From the NCBI RefSeq assembly GCF_000764305.2, contig NW_025934860.1:31601-95600 (forward strand): DNA of 64,000 nt, written 5' to 3'. The position numbers and the translations under genes are program-made. Shown here piece after piece: positions 25,146-36,594 of this stretch (its first letter is position 1; the number at the start of each line of letters is the position of its first letter). Source of the DNA: Hyalella azteca (taxonomy: Eukaryota > Arthropoda > Malacostraca > Amphipoda > Hyalellidae). Below the pieces are notes generated by a model. The model made no database searches, was not told where the DNA came from, and worked only from the letters and a program-made list of their open reading frames with translations.

Positions 25146-25251
25146 CTTAGGGGTGAATCAGGAGCAAGTCGGCCACGTAGGGTGTTTTGCTTCTATTTAC
25201 CAGCCTCTTTTGGAAGTCAATTGCCCGGTAGGCCAAATCTGCGTAATATAC

Positions 25252-25389
25252 NNNNNNNNNNNNNNNNNNNNNNNNNNNNNNNNNNNNNNNNNNNNNNNNN
25301 NNNNNNNNNNNNNNNNNNNNNNNNNNNNNNNNNNNNNNNNNNNNNNNNNNNNNNNNNNNNNNNNNNNNNNNNNNNNNNNNNNNNNNNNN
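25252..25389. other. Assembly gap of 138 N
   Basis: A run of 138 undetermined bases. Translated frames that cross it are meaningless. It abuts the hairpin repeat copy and, 112 bp further on, an adapter junction, so this part of the scaffold is poorly resolved. Confidence 0.98.
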
Positions 25390-25705
25390 AATATATATAT
25401 AACGTTCAGAGATTGAAATGCCCCCTCCCTTCCCCCCATAAGGGGGGGAAGGGAGGGGGCATTTTTTTAAGCATTTTTCATATTCGGCCGTGTCTGTCCC
25501 CTGTCTCTTATACACATCTAGATGTGTATAAGAGACAGCCCCAAGCTCGACGAGTAATTTCACAAGATTCTATTTCGGCGCTTATTTCGCTACGGCAACC
25601 GGAACCTAATGCGGACATAGAGCTTCTAATTTACCCGGCCATAAGAACTTGGGGCGTCCGTGTGCCAGCGGCTGACAGGTCTTCGAATTTCGATAGGGAT
25701 AATGC
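25390..25705 (+). repeat. Dispersed hairpin-bearing repeat, copy 2, with 22-bp perfect stem
   Basis: This is homologous to 9570-9880 in the opposite orientation. Bases 25416-25437 and 25443-25464 form a perfect 22-bp stem of almost pure C-run against G-run, with loop ataag, ended by T-rich sequence. The adapter at 25502-25539 interrupts the copy where copy 1 has about 25 other bases. The part after it keeps the shared reading frame (QPEPNADIELLIY ... NFDR). The left end is lost in the N gap. Confidence 0.6.
25502..25539. other. Nextera mate-pair junction adapter (artefact)
   Basis: The 38 bases are the 19-bp Tn5 mosaic end used in Nextera libraries (ctgtctcttatacacatct) followed at once by its reverse complement. 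This is the circularisation junction left when a mate-pair read is not trimmed. It translates as the tell-tale peptide SYTHLDVYKRQ, known as contamination in protein databases. The sequences on its two sides need not be neighbours in the genome. Confidence 0.97.
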
Positions 25706-26148
25706 CGGTGATTTTCGCAGCTTGAATAATTGTGAATATTACGCATTTGAGTCTCAAACCCCTAAATGTAAAGCATAGAATAAGCTATCAACCCATTTTC
25801 TACAGACAAATTAATCGTGGCCAATTATGTATGTTACTAAATATTCAGCGATTGAAGTTTCTGACAGGTGACGAAAGTTTAGGATTTAGTGCATACGAAT
25901 GTTATCCCACGCATTTATCATAAGAGCGGGAATGTTGATCGGCTTGCAGTGAGCCATTAAACATAATAAGTGTACGTGTAATAGCTTAGTAGCCGTAACA
26001 GCTACAACGCGTGCCCGTATTTAAGTGGACATAAAGACGCACCGCGTCCTTCAGCTGACGCTGACACGCCCTGTAGCTGCCTGAATTTATATGACTTGGG
26101 CCTGAGGACTGCCTACTCACTGCTACCTTCCACGCCCTTGCGAAGTTT
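25706..26148. other. No gene supported
   Basis: Unique sequence between the hairpin repeat and the microsatellite. The segment at 26000-26140 is GC-richer and open on the minus strand, but that frame runs directly into the ATT repeat. Confidence 0.4.
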
Positions 26149-26182
26149 GCTATTATTATTATTCTTATTATTATTATCACCA

Positions 26183-26233
<51 letters not shown>

Positions 26234-26330
26234 TTGTTAGTATTAGTATTATAAATTATTATCATCATTATTATTAATAATATTCTTAATATTACTCTTA
26301 TTATTACTATATTCAATATTATTATAATTA
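26149..26330. repeat. Imperfect (ATT)n microsatellite
   Basis: About 180 bp of attattatt with scattered substitutions, including short atc and ctt interruptions. It creates a long asparagine/isoleucine open frame on the minus strand (26113-26364), which should not be read as a protein. Confidence 0.95.
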
Positions 26331-28823
26331 TTTCATGTGAATTCTTAGGGCGCTGTACTTTCAACTTGAACGCGACTTTTCATAACAACATCATTATTTT
26401 GAAACTTGTGCCTTTTATAAAAAAAAAACAATCAAATTTACCAATGCGTGGTATCACAATATTTGTGCTTTTGAATAAAATGCACGATGTAATTGAATGA
26501 TCTTTAGAAGCAAGGAAATTCGATTAAATCTAAAGCCCCACTACGTTAAGCTTCTTTCCGTTCATCAACTTTAAAAAGTTCCCTAGAACCGAAATGAGGC
26601 TTATAATAAATAAACAAAGCACACGCTTTCCTTCTAAAACTAATGAATTAAAAAGCTAACAGGTACTCAAGGATTGTAATTTAGCGAATTGCTCGGGTAA
26701 AATAGCATGCTTTGCTCCCTTATTTCTCTTGCTGCTACTCCGACGGTATTACTTACTTACAGTATTACTCGTTTAACTGTGAGGGAGAGTAATAGTTACT
26801 CGCACGTAAAATGTACCTGCTCGAAATTTCATGTACTACGAATATTGAGCTTTTATTTTTTTCGAAATGGCGTAAGGAGTGTCTTTTAGTATTCTTTATC
26901 TGTAATTTTTTAATACAACTACCAAGGATACATTGATGTGATTGAGGATAGAAGCACGAAATTAGTAATTTCCATTGCGATTAAATTCGGAAATCTAGCT
27001 CATAATTTTGCTAAAATATTTCGCACAAAACATCATTGCGGCAACAGTGTAAAATTACTTTTTTAAACTTGCATATTATGCTTTTAGATTATTATATATT
27101 ATGACATATTATGATATGATGTTAATTTTAGTTATCTCCTTGAGACGTTATTGAAGTCAATTACTACTCGTGTCTTTTAATCTTTTTGATTTAAAAATGG
27201 CATTGCTGCAGAGTGCGAAAAATGAAAGTGTTCCAAAAATTTCTTTTGTTGCTTCCGTCAACGAGGATTCCTTGCCTGCTGCCAACTTTCCGCTGTATCT
27301 AATGGTTCCTAAATTACATGAGACGCGTAGCAAACAGACGCATAACTTGCGTTCAAACCACCCCGCGTCCTTTTCAGGAAAGCTAAAAATCCTGCAAAAC
27401 AATTTGTTTATCTTTTTTTTTGATACTGTAAAATGGAAGTTGAAGCAAATTTACGGATTTCTCTTGCACACAATGCTAGAATATCTTACTTTCCCGTTGA
27501 CCAAGAATCGAGCAATTAAGCAGCTTAGTCGTTGTAATAATCGCCAGCATTATTAAGACAATGAACGGAATGTTAGCAACGATAGTTCTCAACTATCTTA
27601 ATAATTAAACTGTAGGCAAGGGCTGCAGCTGTTAGAGCTGCAGGCGTAATTAAGCGTAATTGCCTGCAGGCTCTTCCCGCTTTTCACTTTTGTGTCGCCG
27701 CACAACACTCGTTCACTCAGTGTCACTCCTGGGCTCAATGCAGGGGCCGTCCTATAAACACTTGCATGGAAGCGGGCTAGGTGCACGTTGCGGCCTAAAC
27801 ACACGCAGGGGCTTAGGTGCACGTAGCGACCTATAGGTAAATGTTGCAACCTGACTACACCTTGCGGCCGAATTCTCGTCTATGATTGGTTGGTCTAACT
27901 TGCAACCCTTCCTGTGATTGACTGACGGAATTGCGAACTTTTAACTATTCCTGAATGTACGGCCGCATGTGTGCGAGTATCAGCCAGCTCTTCATTCTGT
28001 AACGATGGGAAGGCAGGTGAGAAGAAATGACTATTATCGCAGCTAAATAAAATACTGTTTGGATCATCTTCACACTTTTTTCCAGCTTGTGATATAACAA
28101 GTTTACATATGAATCTTATCAGTAATTGCTTATTTGTTAGAATAAATGCGCGCCGCAAAGAAAAATTAAACCACCAAATGTAGCCATAACTATAGATAAA
28201 TTTAACACATTTTTTTTAGCAAAATCACATTGTAAAGTCAAATATTACGTCCACCGAAATTTAACAAAGTACGATTGCTTATGACCTTGTACAGTCTTGT
28301 AATATTATTTTTAATTTGTAATCTATATTCGCTACAAATTACCGTTGAGACGTCATTCAACTCATTGTTTAATGATTATTAATATTGTAGGTAACACAAG
28401 GGGATTTCGAATTAATGTGGAATGTGTCATTCAATATCAGTTCATTTCATGGAGCTAGGTGTCTTATAATTTTATCTAGTGTCCTGCCTAAGCATAATAC
28501 GTATATCCTTCACATTGATATTCATAAATCATGTATTCACATTGGCATAGTTCATTTCGATGATATTCATCTTCATCGTTGTTTAAAGATAACTTGGCGA
28601 ATTGTAATTAATAAATTGTAATAATTCAAGTTCAGCCACTTTTCGAGAAAAAATAGAAAGTATTTCATTTAACTCAATATATCGCATTGGCGCGTTTCCA
28701 TCACTTCTATAAAATGAATTCAAGATCGATATCACCATTGGCGATTTTGAGCAAAGGAAATAAATTAATTCCTGCATCACTTGGCCAGTTTTACGTGCAG
28801 AAACTGTGATGTAACGTAAAGAA
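26331..28823. other. No gene supported; small repeats
   Basis: Bases 27625-27672 contain ctgcaggc-gtaattaagcgtaatt-gcctgcag, an inverted repeat with a doubled gtaatt. Bases 27770-27850 repeat a phrase of the form ggtgcacgt(t/a)gcg(g/a)cct. Dispersed repeat C copy 2 (27877-27960) lies next to them. A 128-codon plus frame (27170-27556) and a 121-codon minus frame (28583-28948) match no family and are within chance length. Confidence 0.45.
27877..27960 (+). repeat. Dispersed repeat C, copy 2
   Basis: Matches 17885-17975 over about 80 bp (tctatgattggt, gattgactga, ttgcgaactttt), with scattered differences. The flanks of the two copies are unrelated, which fits an interspersed element. Confidence 0.45.
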
Positions 28824-29005
28824 ATGAACGTTGGATATAGCAATGTAATGAGGTCAGCTGCATTGCGGGAGATCTTACTGCAAAAATGCGGCCCTATGAG
28901 CCGCCTAATGGTGCGTGCAAGACATATTGGGTCAGATAAACGGACCAAAGAAATTCATAAATCCGGGAATAATGTTACCAGCCACTTCGGCACGATACAA
29001 CTCTA
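28824..29005 (+). CDS. Candidate first coding exon, function unknown
   Basis: An ATG directly after an in-frame stop opens 60 codons (MNVGYSNVMRSAALREIL...) that run up to a consensus donor, gtaagt at 29006. A fair excess of codons begin with a purine. The peptide is basic and has no motif I recognise. No matching acceptor with a convincing continuation was found downstream, because the 1.7-kb tandem duplication begins ten bases after the donor. A 121-codon minus-strand frame overlaps it, so the strand is uncertain. Confidence 0.22.
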
Positions 29006-29015
29006 GTAAGTTACC

Positions 29016-30757
29016 ATATGCTTCATGCATCTGTAAAATGAAAGTGGATTCTTGGTTGCAAGTTCTAAAGATCTGTCACTTAAAATAAGATCTTTTTTAG
29101 ATAACAATTAGGCTGATTTGAAGGGTACGTTTGCCGTCAGAAATGGAGGGTTTTTTTTTGCAGAGAGATTTTTTCTTGAAAAAATCTAGATGAAAAATGC
29201 ATCGGCATTTTTTAAACGTGCAATGCATCCCAAGATAGGTGCAGTTGCAGAGTTCACAGAGGTGTAACATTCAAACAATCCAAATCAGCACGACTCTACG
29301 TCTACAAGGTTCCTATGCTGGCATATCAAAGAAATCTGCAGAAATTAAATTATTCATTGTAAAACTACAAATGATCTACATCTACAAATGATCTCTAAAT
29401 TCTAATTCTCTAAATGACCTACATCTAAAACTACAAAATTACAAAGATTTTACAGATTCTAAAAAGCATAATTTGGATCCTGTATTAAAAAAATAAATAT
29501 ATAAATAGAAATCGAGGTATGGTCATTAATGCACCTCAAACTCAATCAAAATTACTTGTTCCAGGAAAATCAGTGATTGAACAAGAGATGAAAGGAAAAA
29601 AAGAAACACTCGGCGCACAAGCGATAAAGCGAAGCCAATAATCAAGCCGCTTTAAAAGAATGTTCTTGGAACCAAAATTTATTGGCCATAATTATTGGTG
29701 ATAAACAATAATTATTGTCGGATGTTTAGATGTTGTGCAGGTGATGCTACAACCGACTTCTAAATATTTTGAGCAGAATACTTTCAGCATAATCAATAAT
29801 ACTAAATTGTTTAAGTTTAAATTTGATTACTTTACTATAATAGAACTAATTCGATCGTACCTCTCCTAGCAGTCAAACATAAAATTTATAAAATTTTTGA
29901 CAAATATTTCGTGATCAATTTCCAATCCCATCTAAGCCCAAGAATGGAACGAATTCGGAAACTGGCCACAATCTGGCTATAAATTGCATCAACAAACTCA
30001 ATTATTAGGTTATCTTCTGATTGAAAATGAAATTTATTAGTTTCTTTCTACCTGTTGACGAGCTTTAAAAAACTCTGATTATGAATACTTAGCACGCATT
30101 GAATATTCTTAGGTTTTTCCTGCTTGGTTGCGATGCCAGGTGTCTGTTCCCAGGGCGTCTCGTCTCATCTCCCCCAAAACTCTGCAAATGGGCAATAAAA
30201 TGGGCCTAAATTTTTATAATATTTTCGCGGTCACTCAGCATCTTCGTAGTAAGTTTACCCGCATAGATGTACTTCGAACGAAACAATGAATAAAGTGGGT
30301 CACGTAAGACCAGAACAAGGCTTCATTCTGCGAGGCTTTGCCGCATTTTTAGATTTACATTGATTTTATTCCTAATAATAAAGTCCAAAGTTTTAATCCA
30401 ATCTTATAGCAAAGGTAATCAATATTTTTTGAGAATTAGATTAGAAATAAATCTGGTAAAATTATGAATATATAATAATTATTAAACACAGCAAAACACA
30501 TCTTGATCAACTATATAAATCTTACAAAAATTATGCTAATGAACGTTCAATGCTCGTTTATAATAACTTTGTTGCACAATGAAAAACTTTGCAACGTTAT
30601 ACTCATAATTTTAGCATCAGGTTACTTAAAAAACTATTTCAGAGTTCGAAAGTTCTCATCAAATGATGAATTCAAGAACAATTACAGTCTCTATTCACGC
30701 TCTCAAGGTAATTTTGAGTAAAAAAAATACTGGCACATCATCAAAACGGATATTCCA

Positions 30758-30789
<32 letters not shown>
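29016..30789 (+). repeat. Long tandem duplication, copy 1
   Basis: About 1.75 kb that is repeated directly by 30790-32490. Both copies start atatgcttc...ctgtaaaatgaaagtggattc and end with a gatattccagaatata phrase, differing by scattered substitutions and small indels throughout. A TA microsatellite lies at the junction. Both copies contain a 72-73 codon open frame near their ends (30503-30721 here). However, its differences are nearly all amino-acid changing, so purifying selection is not seen. No transposon protein or terminal repeat is visible. Confidence 0.85.

Positions 30790-30793
<4 letters not shown>
30760..30793. repeat. (TA)n microsatellite at the duplication junction
   Basis: About 34 bp of alternating AT. 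It falls exactly at the boundary of the two 1.7-kb copies. The corresponding end of copy 2 has only a short atataaatat, so the run expanded after, or helped cause, the duplication. Confidence 0.95.
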
Positions 30794-30795
<2 letters not shown>

Positions 30796-32490
30796 TTCTG
30801 TAAAATGAAAGTGGATTCTTGGTTGCAAGTTCTAAAGATCTGTCACTTAAAACAAGTTCTTTTTTAGATAATAATTAGGCTGATTTGAAGAGTACGTTCT
30901 CCATCAGAATAGAAAGGTTTTCTTTGGCAGAGAGATTTTTTATTGAAAATATCTAGATGAAAAATGCATCGGAATTTTTTATACGTGCAATGCATCCCAA
31001 GATAGGTGCAGTTGCAGAGTTCACTGAGGTGTAACATTCAAACAATCCAAATTAGCACGACTCTACGTCTACAAGGTTCCTATGCTGGCTTATCAAAGAA
31101 ATCTTCAGAAATTAAATTATTCATTGTAAAACTACAAATGATCCGCAAATGCCAAGATTTTACAGATTCGAAAAAGCATATTTTGGAATCTGTAAAATTA
31201 ATGTATTAAAAAATTAATATAAAAATATAAATCGAGGTATGGTCATTAATGCATCTCAAACTCTATTAAAATAACTTGATCCAGGAAAATCAGTGATTGA
31301 ACAAAAGATGAAAGGAAAAAAAAACACTCGGGGCACAAGCGATCAAGCGAAGCCAATAATCAAGCCGCTTTAAAACAAGGTTCTTGGAACCAAAATTTAG
31401 TGGCCATAATTATTGGTGATAAACGAGAATTATGGTCGGATGTTTAGATGTTGTGCTGGTGATGCTCAAATCGACTTCTAAATATTTTGAGCACAATACA
31501 TTCAGCATAATCAATAACACTGAATTGTTAAACTTTAAATTTGATTACTGTACTTTAATTGAACTAATTCGATTGTACCTCTCCTATAGCAGTCATAAAA
31601 ATTTATAAATTTCTGACAAATATTTCGTAATCAATTTCCAATCCCATCTAAACCAAACAATGAACCGAATTCAGGAACTGGTCACATCCTAGCTATAAAT
31701 TGCATCAACAAACTCAATTATTAGATTATCTTCTGTTTGAAAAGGAAATTTATTAGTTTCTTCCTACCTTTGACGAGCTTTAAAAAATCTGATTATAAAT
31801 ACCTAGCACACATTGAATATTCTTAGGTTTTTCCTGTTTGGTTCCGATGCCAGGTGTCCGTTCCCAGGCCTCTCGTCTCATCTCCCCCAAAACTCTGTAA
31901 ATGGGCAATAAAATGGGCCTAAGTTTTTAGAATAATTTTGCGGTCACTCTGCATCTTCGTAGTAAGTTTACCCGCATAGATGTACTTCGAACGAAACAAT
32001 AAATTAAGTGGGTCACGTAAGACCAGAATACGGCTTAATTCCGCGAGGCATTGCCATGTTTTTAGATTTACGCTGATTTCATATCTAATACTAAAATCTA
32101 AAATTTTAATCCAGTCTTCTAGCAAAGGTCATTAATATTTTTTGAGAATTAGGTTAGAAATAACTAATTTTCATATCTGGTAAAATTGTGAATATTTAAT
32201 AATTATTATGCACAGCTAAACACATGTTGATCAATAATATAAATACTACAGAAATTATACTAATGAACGTTCAATACTCGTTTATAATAACTTTGTCGCA
32301 CAATGAAGAACTTCGCAACGTTATACTCAGAATTTTAGTATCAGTTTTCTTAAAAAACTATTTCAGAGTTCGAAAGTTCTCATCAAATGATGAATTCAAG
32401 AACAATTACAGCCTCTATTCACGCTCTCAAGGTTATTTTGAGTAAAAAAATACTGCTATATCATCAAAAACTGATATTCCAGAATATAAA
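30790..32490 (+). repeat. Long tandem duplication, copy 2
   Basis: This is the second direct copy of 29016-30789. Shared landmarks keep their order: the start phrase, a gatgaaaaatgcatcgg phrase, cacgactctacgtctacaag, an aatcaagccgctttaaaa phrase and the terminal gttcgaaagttctcatcaaa stretch. It lacks roughly 70 bp relative to copy 1, in several small gaps. The open frame near its end (32224-32445) corresponds to the one in copy 1. Confidence 0.85.
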
Positions 32491-35003
32491 TATCAATTAA
32501 AGCCGTGCACATTACTGAAAAAAATCACAAATATTCATTAAAGGTTAAATAAATTTGTCAATTCTGGTATTGTTCGCTTCTCAATGAGGAAAAATAATCA
32601 ACAGAGTGTTGCAGTCAACGGACGGTCAAAGATTAATCTGCCCACAGAAAAAATAGAAAGTAAACCCTCGTTTTGTTGAACGCCTGCGAAGCCGAATGTA
32701 TTATATTAATCGAATATCCCAATCATTACTTGTTGATGTCAGTTATTTTTAGTCTTTTGCATGAGCCTGTCTGAAATCCGTTGAATGAAGCTGATAAGGA
32801 CTATTCAACACCAAACAGTTAGGCAGACGCCCGCAGTTTCTTACGGTTCCTATAGTATTCCATTTTCCACATCCCTGTTCATACGCAATCTTCGATACAT
32901 ACACAATCCTTGTACAATAAAAGACTTCATGCAAAATCAGTAAATATTAAAACTATCTTTAGTTGCGTAATTGGAATTATTATTTTGAAGTACTTTTTTA
33001 TATTTTTTCACATGCATGAAAAGGAAAGTTTGTTCACGCTTTCGGCAGTGCAACTCGTTTTTCTTCCGATTCAGAGCACGAATAACTACATTAGGTCCTG
33101 AGAAGAATAATTTATTTAATTAAACTCTTAAGATCAACGAGGCAGGCTACATGAAGCAGCTCTCATACTCAGCCTTATTTTTCGTAGAGTAGAAAGGGGC
33201 CTAGGAATCACGTGAGGAATAGCTTGGCTAAATCGCTACCCAGTTTAGGCTTTGCATACACTCCATGTATGGTCTTTTCTGTCAGTAAGGTATTCAAGTA
33301 TGAATTTCATTAGCTGCCAAGTTTCTTTCCTCAACGTCAAGAATTTCAATAGTTCCGAGAAATCGGAGCGTGCCATGAAAGAGTTTGGAGCACTGGCAGC
33401 AAGTTAAAGAGCTGACGGGTATTTGTGAACGCACGTCCGAGAAAAACTTATACCCTGATGAATAATTCTTAGTGCTATATCATATTCATATCGATTAAAG
33501 TAACATGAAACTCCAGGCAGTCTTGGAAAATTGTACTCCAAGGAAGGATTTACGGCTATGATATTGCAATTAATTTTTTATTGTCACAATGATCCCGCTG
33601 TGTCGTCACTCAGCTTTGTTCTGTAACAATGAAAAGTAACTCGAATTTTAGGAGATTTAGAGTAAATTGCATTAGCATTAGCACAACTGCATATAAATTT
33701 CAGCCCATTATTTTGTGGGGCTGTGAGCTGAATTATTAACTCGAACGTGCGACGCGCAAAAAATTCGCAGTAAATCCAATTAAATTTTGCAATCAGGTAG
33801 GACAAGGCAAAAGGGTGATTGGGGTCTTAAAAGTAATTGTTTTTTTATTGGCGTGTGAAATAATACTAATGAACCAGATCCCAGAAGCTCATGATCAAAA
33901 TAACCTTAACGTAGTCGATGAAAAAAGGGATCGCTAACTACATTCATGGTAATTTGCATTCTTTCGTCATATGTTTTGTTTAAACGTAGGCGCTTTATTA
34001 TGAATTTTCTAGATACCACGAAAATTAGACGAAATATGATAATATAACAAAATGCAGCAGGTAAAATTGTCGAGAACTCTCGCAAATTTTTGCTGTTGAA
34101 AGCCGTATCAAGTTTCTTCGTGAATTTTCCAAATAATCTACCAATAGCCGTTCCACTGCCTTGATTACCCGGCTTATTTCAGTTGTTATTGCAGATACAC
34201 GATGCTAAGACATCATAAATAGCTTCACCAATTCCCGAAATCCCTTGGCTGGGTCATAACAGTTCCCCCTCGTGGCGAAGCCAGGCATTGTTCGCTTCTG
34301 TGCGTATAGCGTAACCTTTCCCATTATCGTACAATATAGAACCTTGGGACAATCTTAAAGAGTAACCAAAAGTCATGTTATTTGGACGCGGAGGAAGACG
34401 ATTGAAACAATTATAAGATAGTAGTATCGATTTTTTTTCCATAATATCCTAAATTATTATTATTCATGTTACAATTCTTATTCAGATTATTAGCAGCTCC
34501 TCGAAGCTGAAATTTCCCACACGCAGCCAATGTTTGTTCGCTATGAGGTAAACATACTATAAATGCAGGCATTTGAATGAAATATTCGGATTCCTACTAA
34601 CTTACTAATATCACTAACATTCATAGGAATTCTTCGGCATAATTATAATAAGAAATTTATTGCAGATCTTTAAATCGGTTTCGAGTATAAATTGTATAAA
34701 TTGATCGGTAATATTAATTTCAGTGCGGAATGATTTTAAAATTTCAGAACACAGAGAAAAAAACAGATTTAACCAACCATTTCCTGCAGCAGACATCATA
34801 CGCCTGCAGTAAGGCAATAGTAAGAAGTTTTGTTCAGGTGCGTCAATCGCGCGACAATTTGGTGTCACAGACACAGACGACATGCGGGTGCGGGGATAAG
34901 GCTAGCATCACGCGTCGTGATCTGCAGTCACCGCACACTGTTCACTCATAAATCCTGTCGTGATGGATGTGAAGCCTTTGTGGAATACTGCTCGGCAACA
35001 TCA
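32491..35003. other. No gene supported
   Basis: Unique AT-rich sequence. Open frames are at most 89 codons (34614-34883 minus), with no family resemblance. The part from 34800 to 34990 is GC-richer and leads directly into the 38-bp minisatellite. Confidence 0.5.
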
Positions 35004-35781
35004 CACAGTATTACAGTGTAGAAAACTGATACGAAGTATTTCACAGAATTTCAGAGTAGAATACTGATACGAAGTCTTTCACAGAATTTCAGAGTGGAAT
35101 ACTGATACGAAGTGTTTCACAGTATTCCAGAGTTGAATACAGAAACGAAGTATTTCACAGTATTCCTGTGTAGAATACTGATACGAAGTATATCACAGTA
35201 TTCCAGAGTGGAATACTGATGCGAAGTGTTTCACAGTATTCCAGAATGGAATACTGATACGAAGTGTTTCACAGTATTCCAGAGTGGAATACTGATACGA
35301 AGTATTTCACAGTATTCCAGTGTGGAATACTGATACGAAGTTTTTCACAGTATTCCAGAGTGGAATACTGATACGCAGTTTTTCACAGTATTCCAGAGTG
35401 GAATACTGATACAAAGTGTTTCATAGTATTCCAGTGTTGAATACTGATACGAAGTGTTTCACAGTATTCCAGAGTTGAATACTGATACGAAGTTTTTCAT
35501 AGTATTCCAGTGTGGAATACCGATACGAAGTATTTCAGAGTATTCCAGAGTTGAATACTGATACGAAGTATTTCACAGTATTCCAGTGTTGAATACTGAT
35601 ACGAAGTTTTTCACAGTTTTCCAGAGTGGAACACTGATCCGAAGTTTTTCACAGTATTCCAGAGTGGAATACTGATACGAAGTGTTTCATAGTATTCCAG
35701 TGTTGAATACTGATACGAAGTAATTCATAGTATTCCAGTGTTGAATACTGATACGAAGTGTTTCATAGCATTCCTGTGTGG
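35004..35781 (+). repeat. 38-bp minisatellite, about 20 copies, each with an inverted repeat
   Basis: Monomers of 38 bp follow each other without spacers. The typical unit carries the arm cagtattcc, a five-base loop (agagt or agtgt) and the exact complement ggaatactg, then atacgaagtgttt. Substitutions are scattered; many units have ttgaatactg in place of tggaatactg, which costs one pair of the stem. No unit holds an open frame of note. The 9-bp stem repeated 20 times could form hairpin arrays on either strand. Confidence 0.95.
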
Positions 35782-36406
35782 GATTTTACGGAACACTGAT
35801 TTTACGGCATTGCTAAGAAGCACTTACGGCACATTGAGATCCGTGCATGTTTCGCATAATGCCTATTCCGTGACCAAGAAGCCGGTTGGCTTTTAAAACA
35901 TGGCAATTATTTTCCATTCTCCTGTGATGAAACGGTACCGTTCTTTCATTCTAATACAATTCGTTCATATATTTTTCCCAGTTCAATAAACTTCACATAA
36001 GTTATGTGATTTCGTTTAAATGCATGAACGAAATTTACCTAGATAAACACGTGCCAAATATCTTTCTTGCCTACCAGAATAATTTATTTTCCTAAAAGTT
36101 TATTGAGCTCCTTGAATTTGATATGACATATTTTGGAGCTTGGAGCATAATTTCAGCAGCATAACTTGGGATCGTAGTTGAAAACTTTGATGGAATCTGA
36201 GTAGCTCATCAAGCCGGTGAGACGAAGGTTAAGCTGATATGATGGGAACGCCTCTCCCTCGACTTCCCTTGTCTATTGTCGCCGTGTGGAGACAAACGGC
36301 GCATTTACCTGCGGTTGAAATGGGTACTCGCATCTCAGAGTGGGTCGTATCTCACACTCGGTCTCGTGAAATGGGAAAATATGTTTTCTTTTCTCCTCGC
36401 CTCATC
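35782..36406. other. Spacer between two minisatellites, no gene seen
   Basis: About 620 bp of unique sequence with no open frame of interest. The first bases after the 38-bp array repeat ttttacgg twice. Confidence 0.45.
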
Positions 36407-36594
36407 TTCAGGATGTAGAAAAATTCAGGATGTAGAAAAGCTTGGGATGTAGAAAAATTCACGATATAGAAAAATTCAGGATGTAGAGAAATTCGGGATG
36501 TTGAAAAGTTTGGGATGTAGAAAAATTCAGGTATTAGAAAAATTCAGGATGTTGAAAATTTCAGGATGTAGAAAAATTCAGTATTTAGAAAAAT
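36407..36594 (+). repeat. 17-bp minisatellite, about 11 copies
   Basis: Units of the form aggatgtagaaaaattc follow in tandem, with variants such as gggatgttgaaaagttt. The unit length is kept throughout except for small shifts near the end. The strand shown is strongly purine-rich. Confidence 0.9.

Noticed and set aside
25182..25778. 198-codon open frame on the plus strand
   Set aside because: It runs through 138 N bases and the adapter (peptide SYTHLDVYKRQ), so it is an artefact of the assembly.
26113..26364. Asparagine-rich protein
   Set aside because: Produced entirely by the ATT microsatellite.
27170..27556. 128-codon plus-strand gene
   Set aside because: Length is within chance expectation, with no motif, splice support or codon pattern.
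28583..28948. 121-codon minus-strand gene
   Set aside because: Overlaps a plus-strand exon candidate, matches nothing known and is within chance length.
30503..32445. Conserved 72-73 residue protein present in both tandem copies
   Set aside because: Differences between the copies are almost all replacement changes, so no protein-level selection is visible; the shared part simply reflects the recent duplication.
35004..36594. CRISPR-like arrays
   Set aside because: Repeats follow without unique spacers and the genome is eukaryotic; these are minisatellites.
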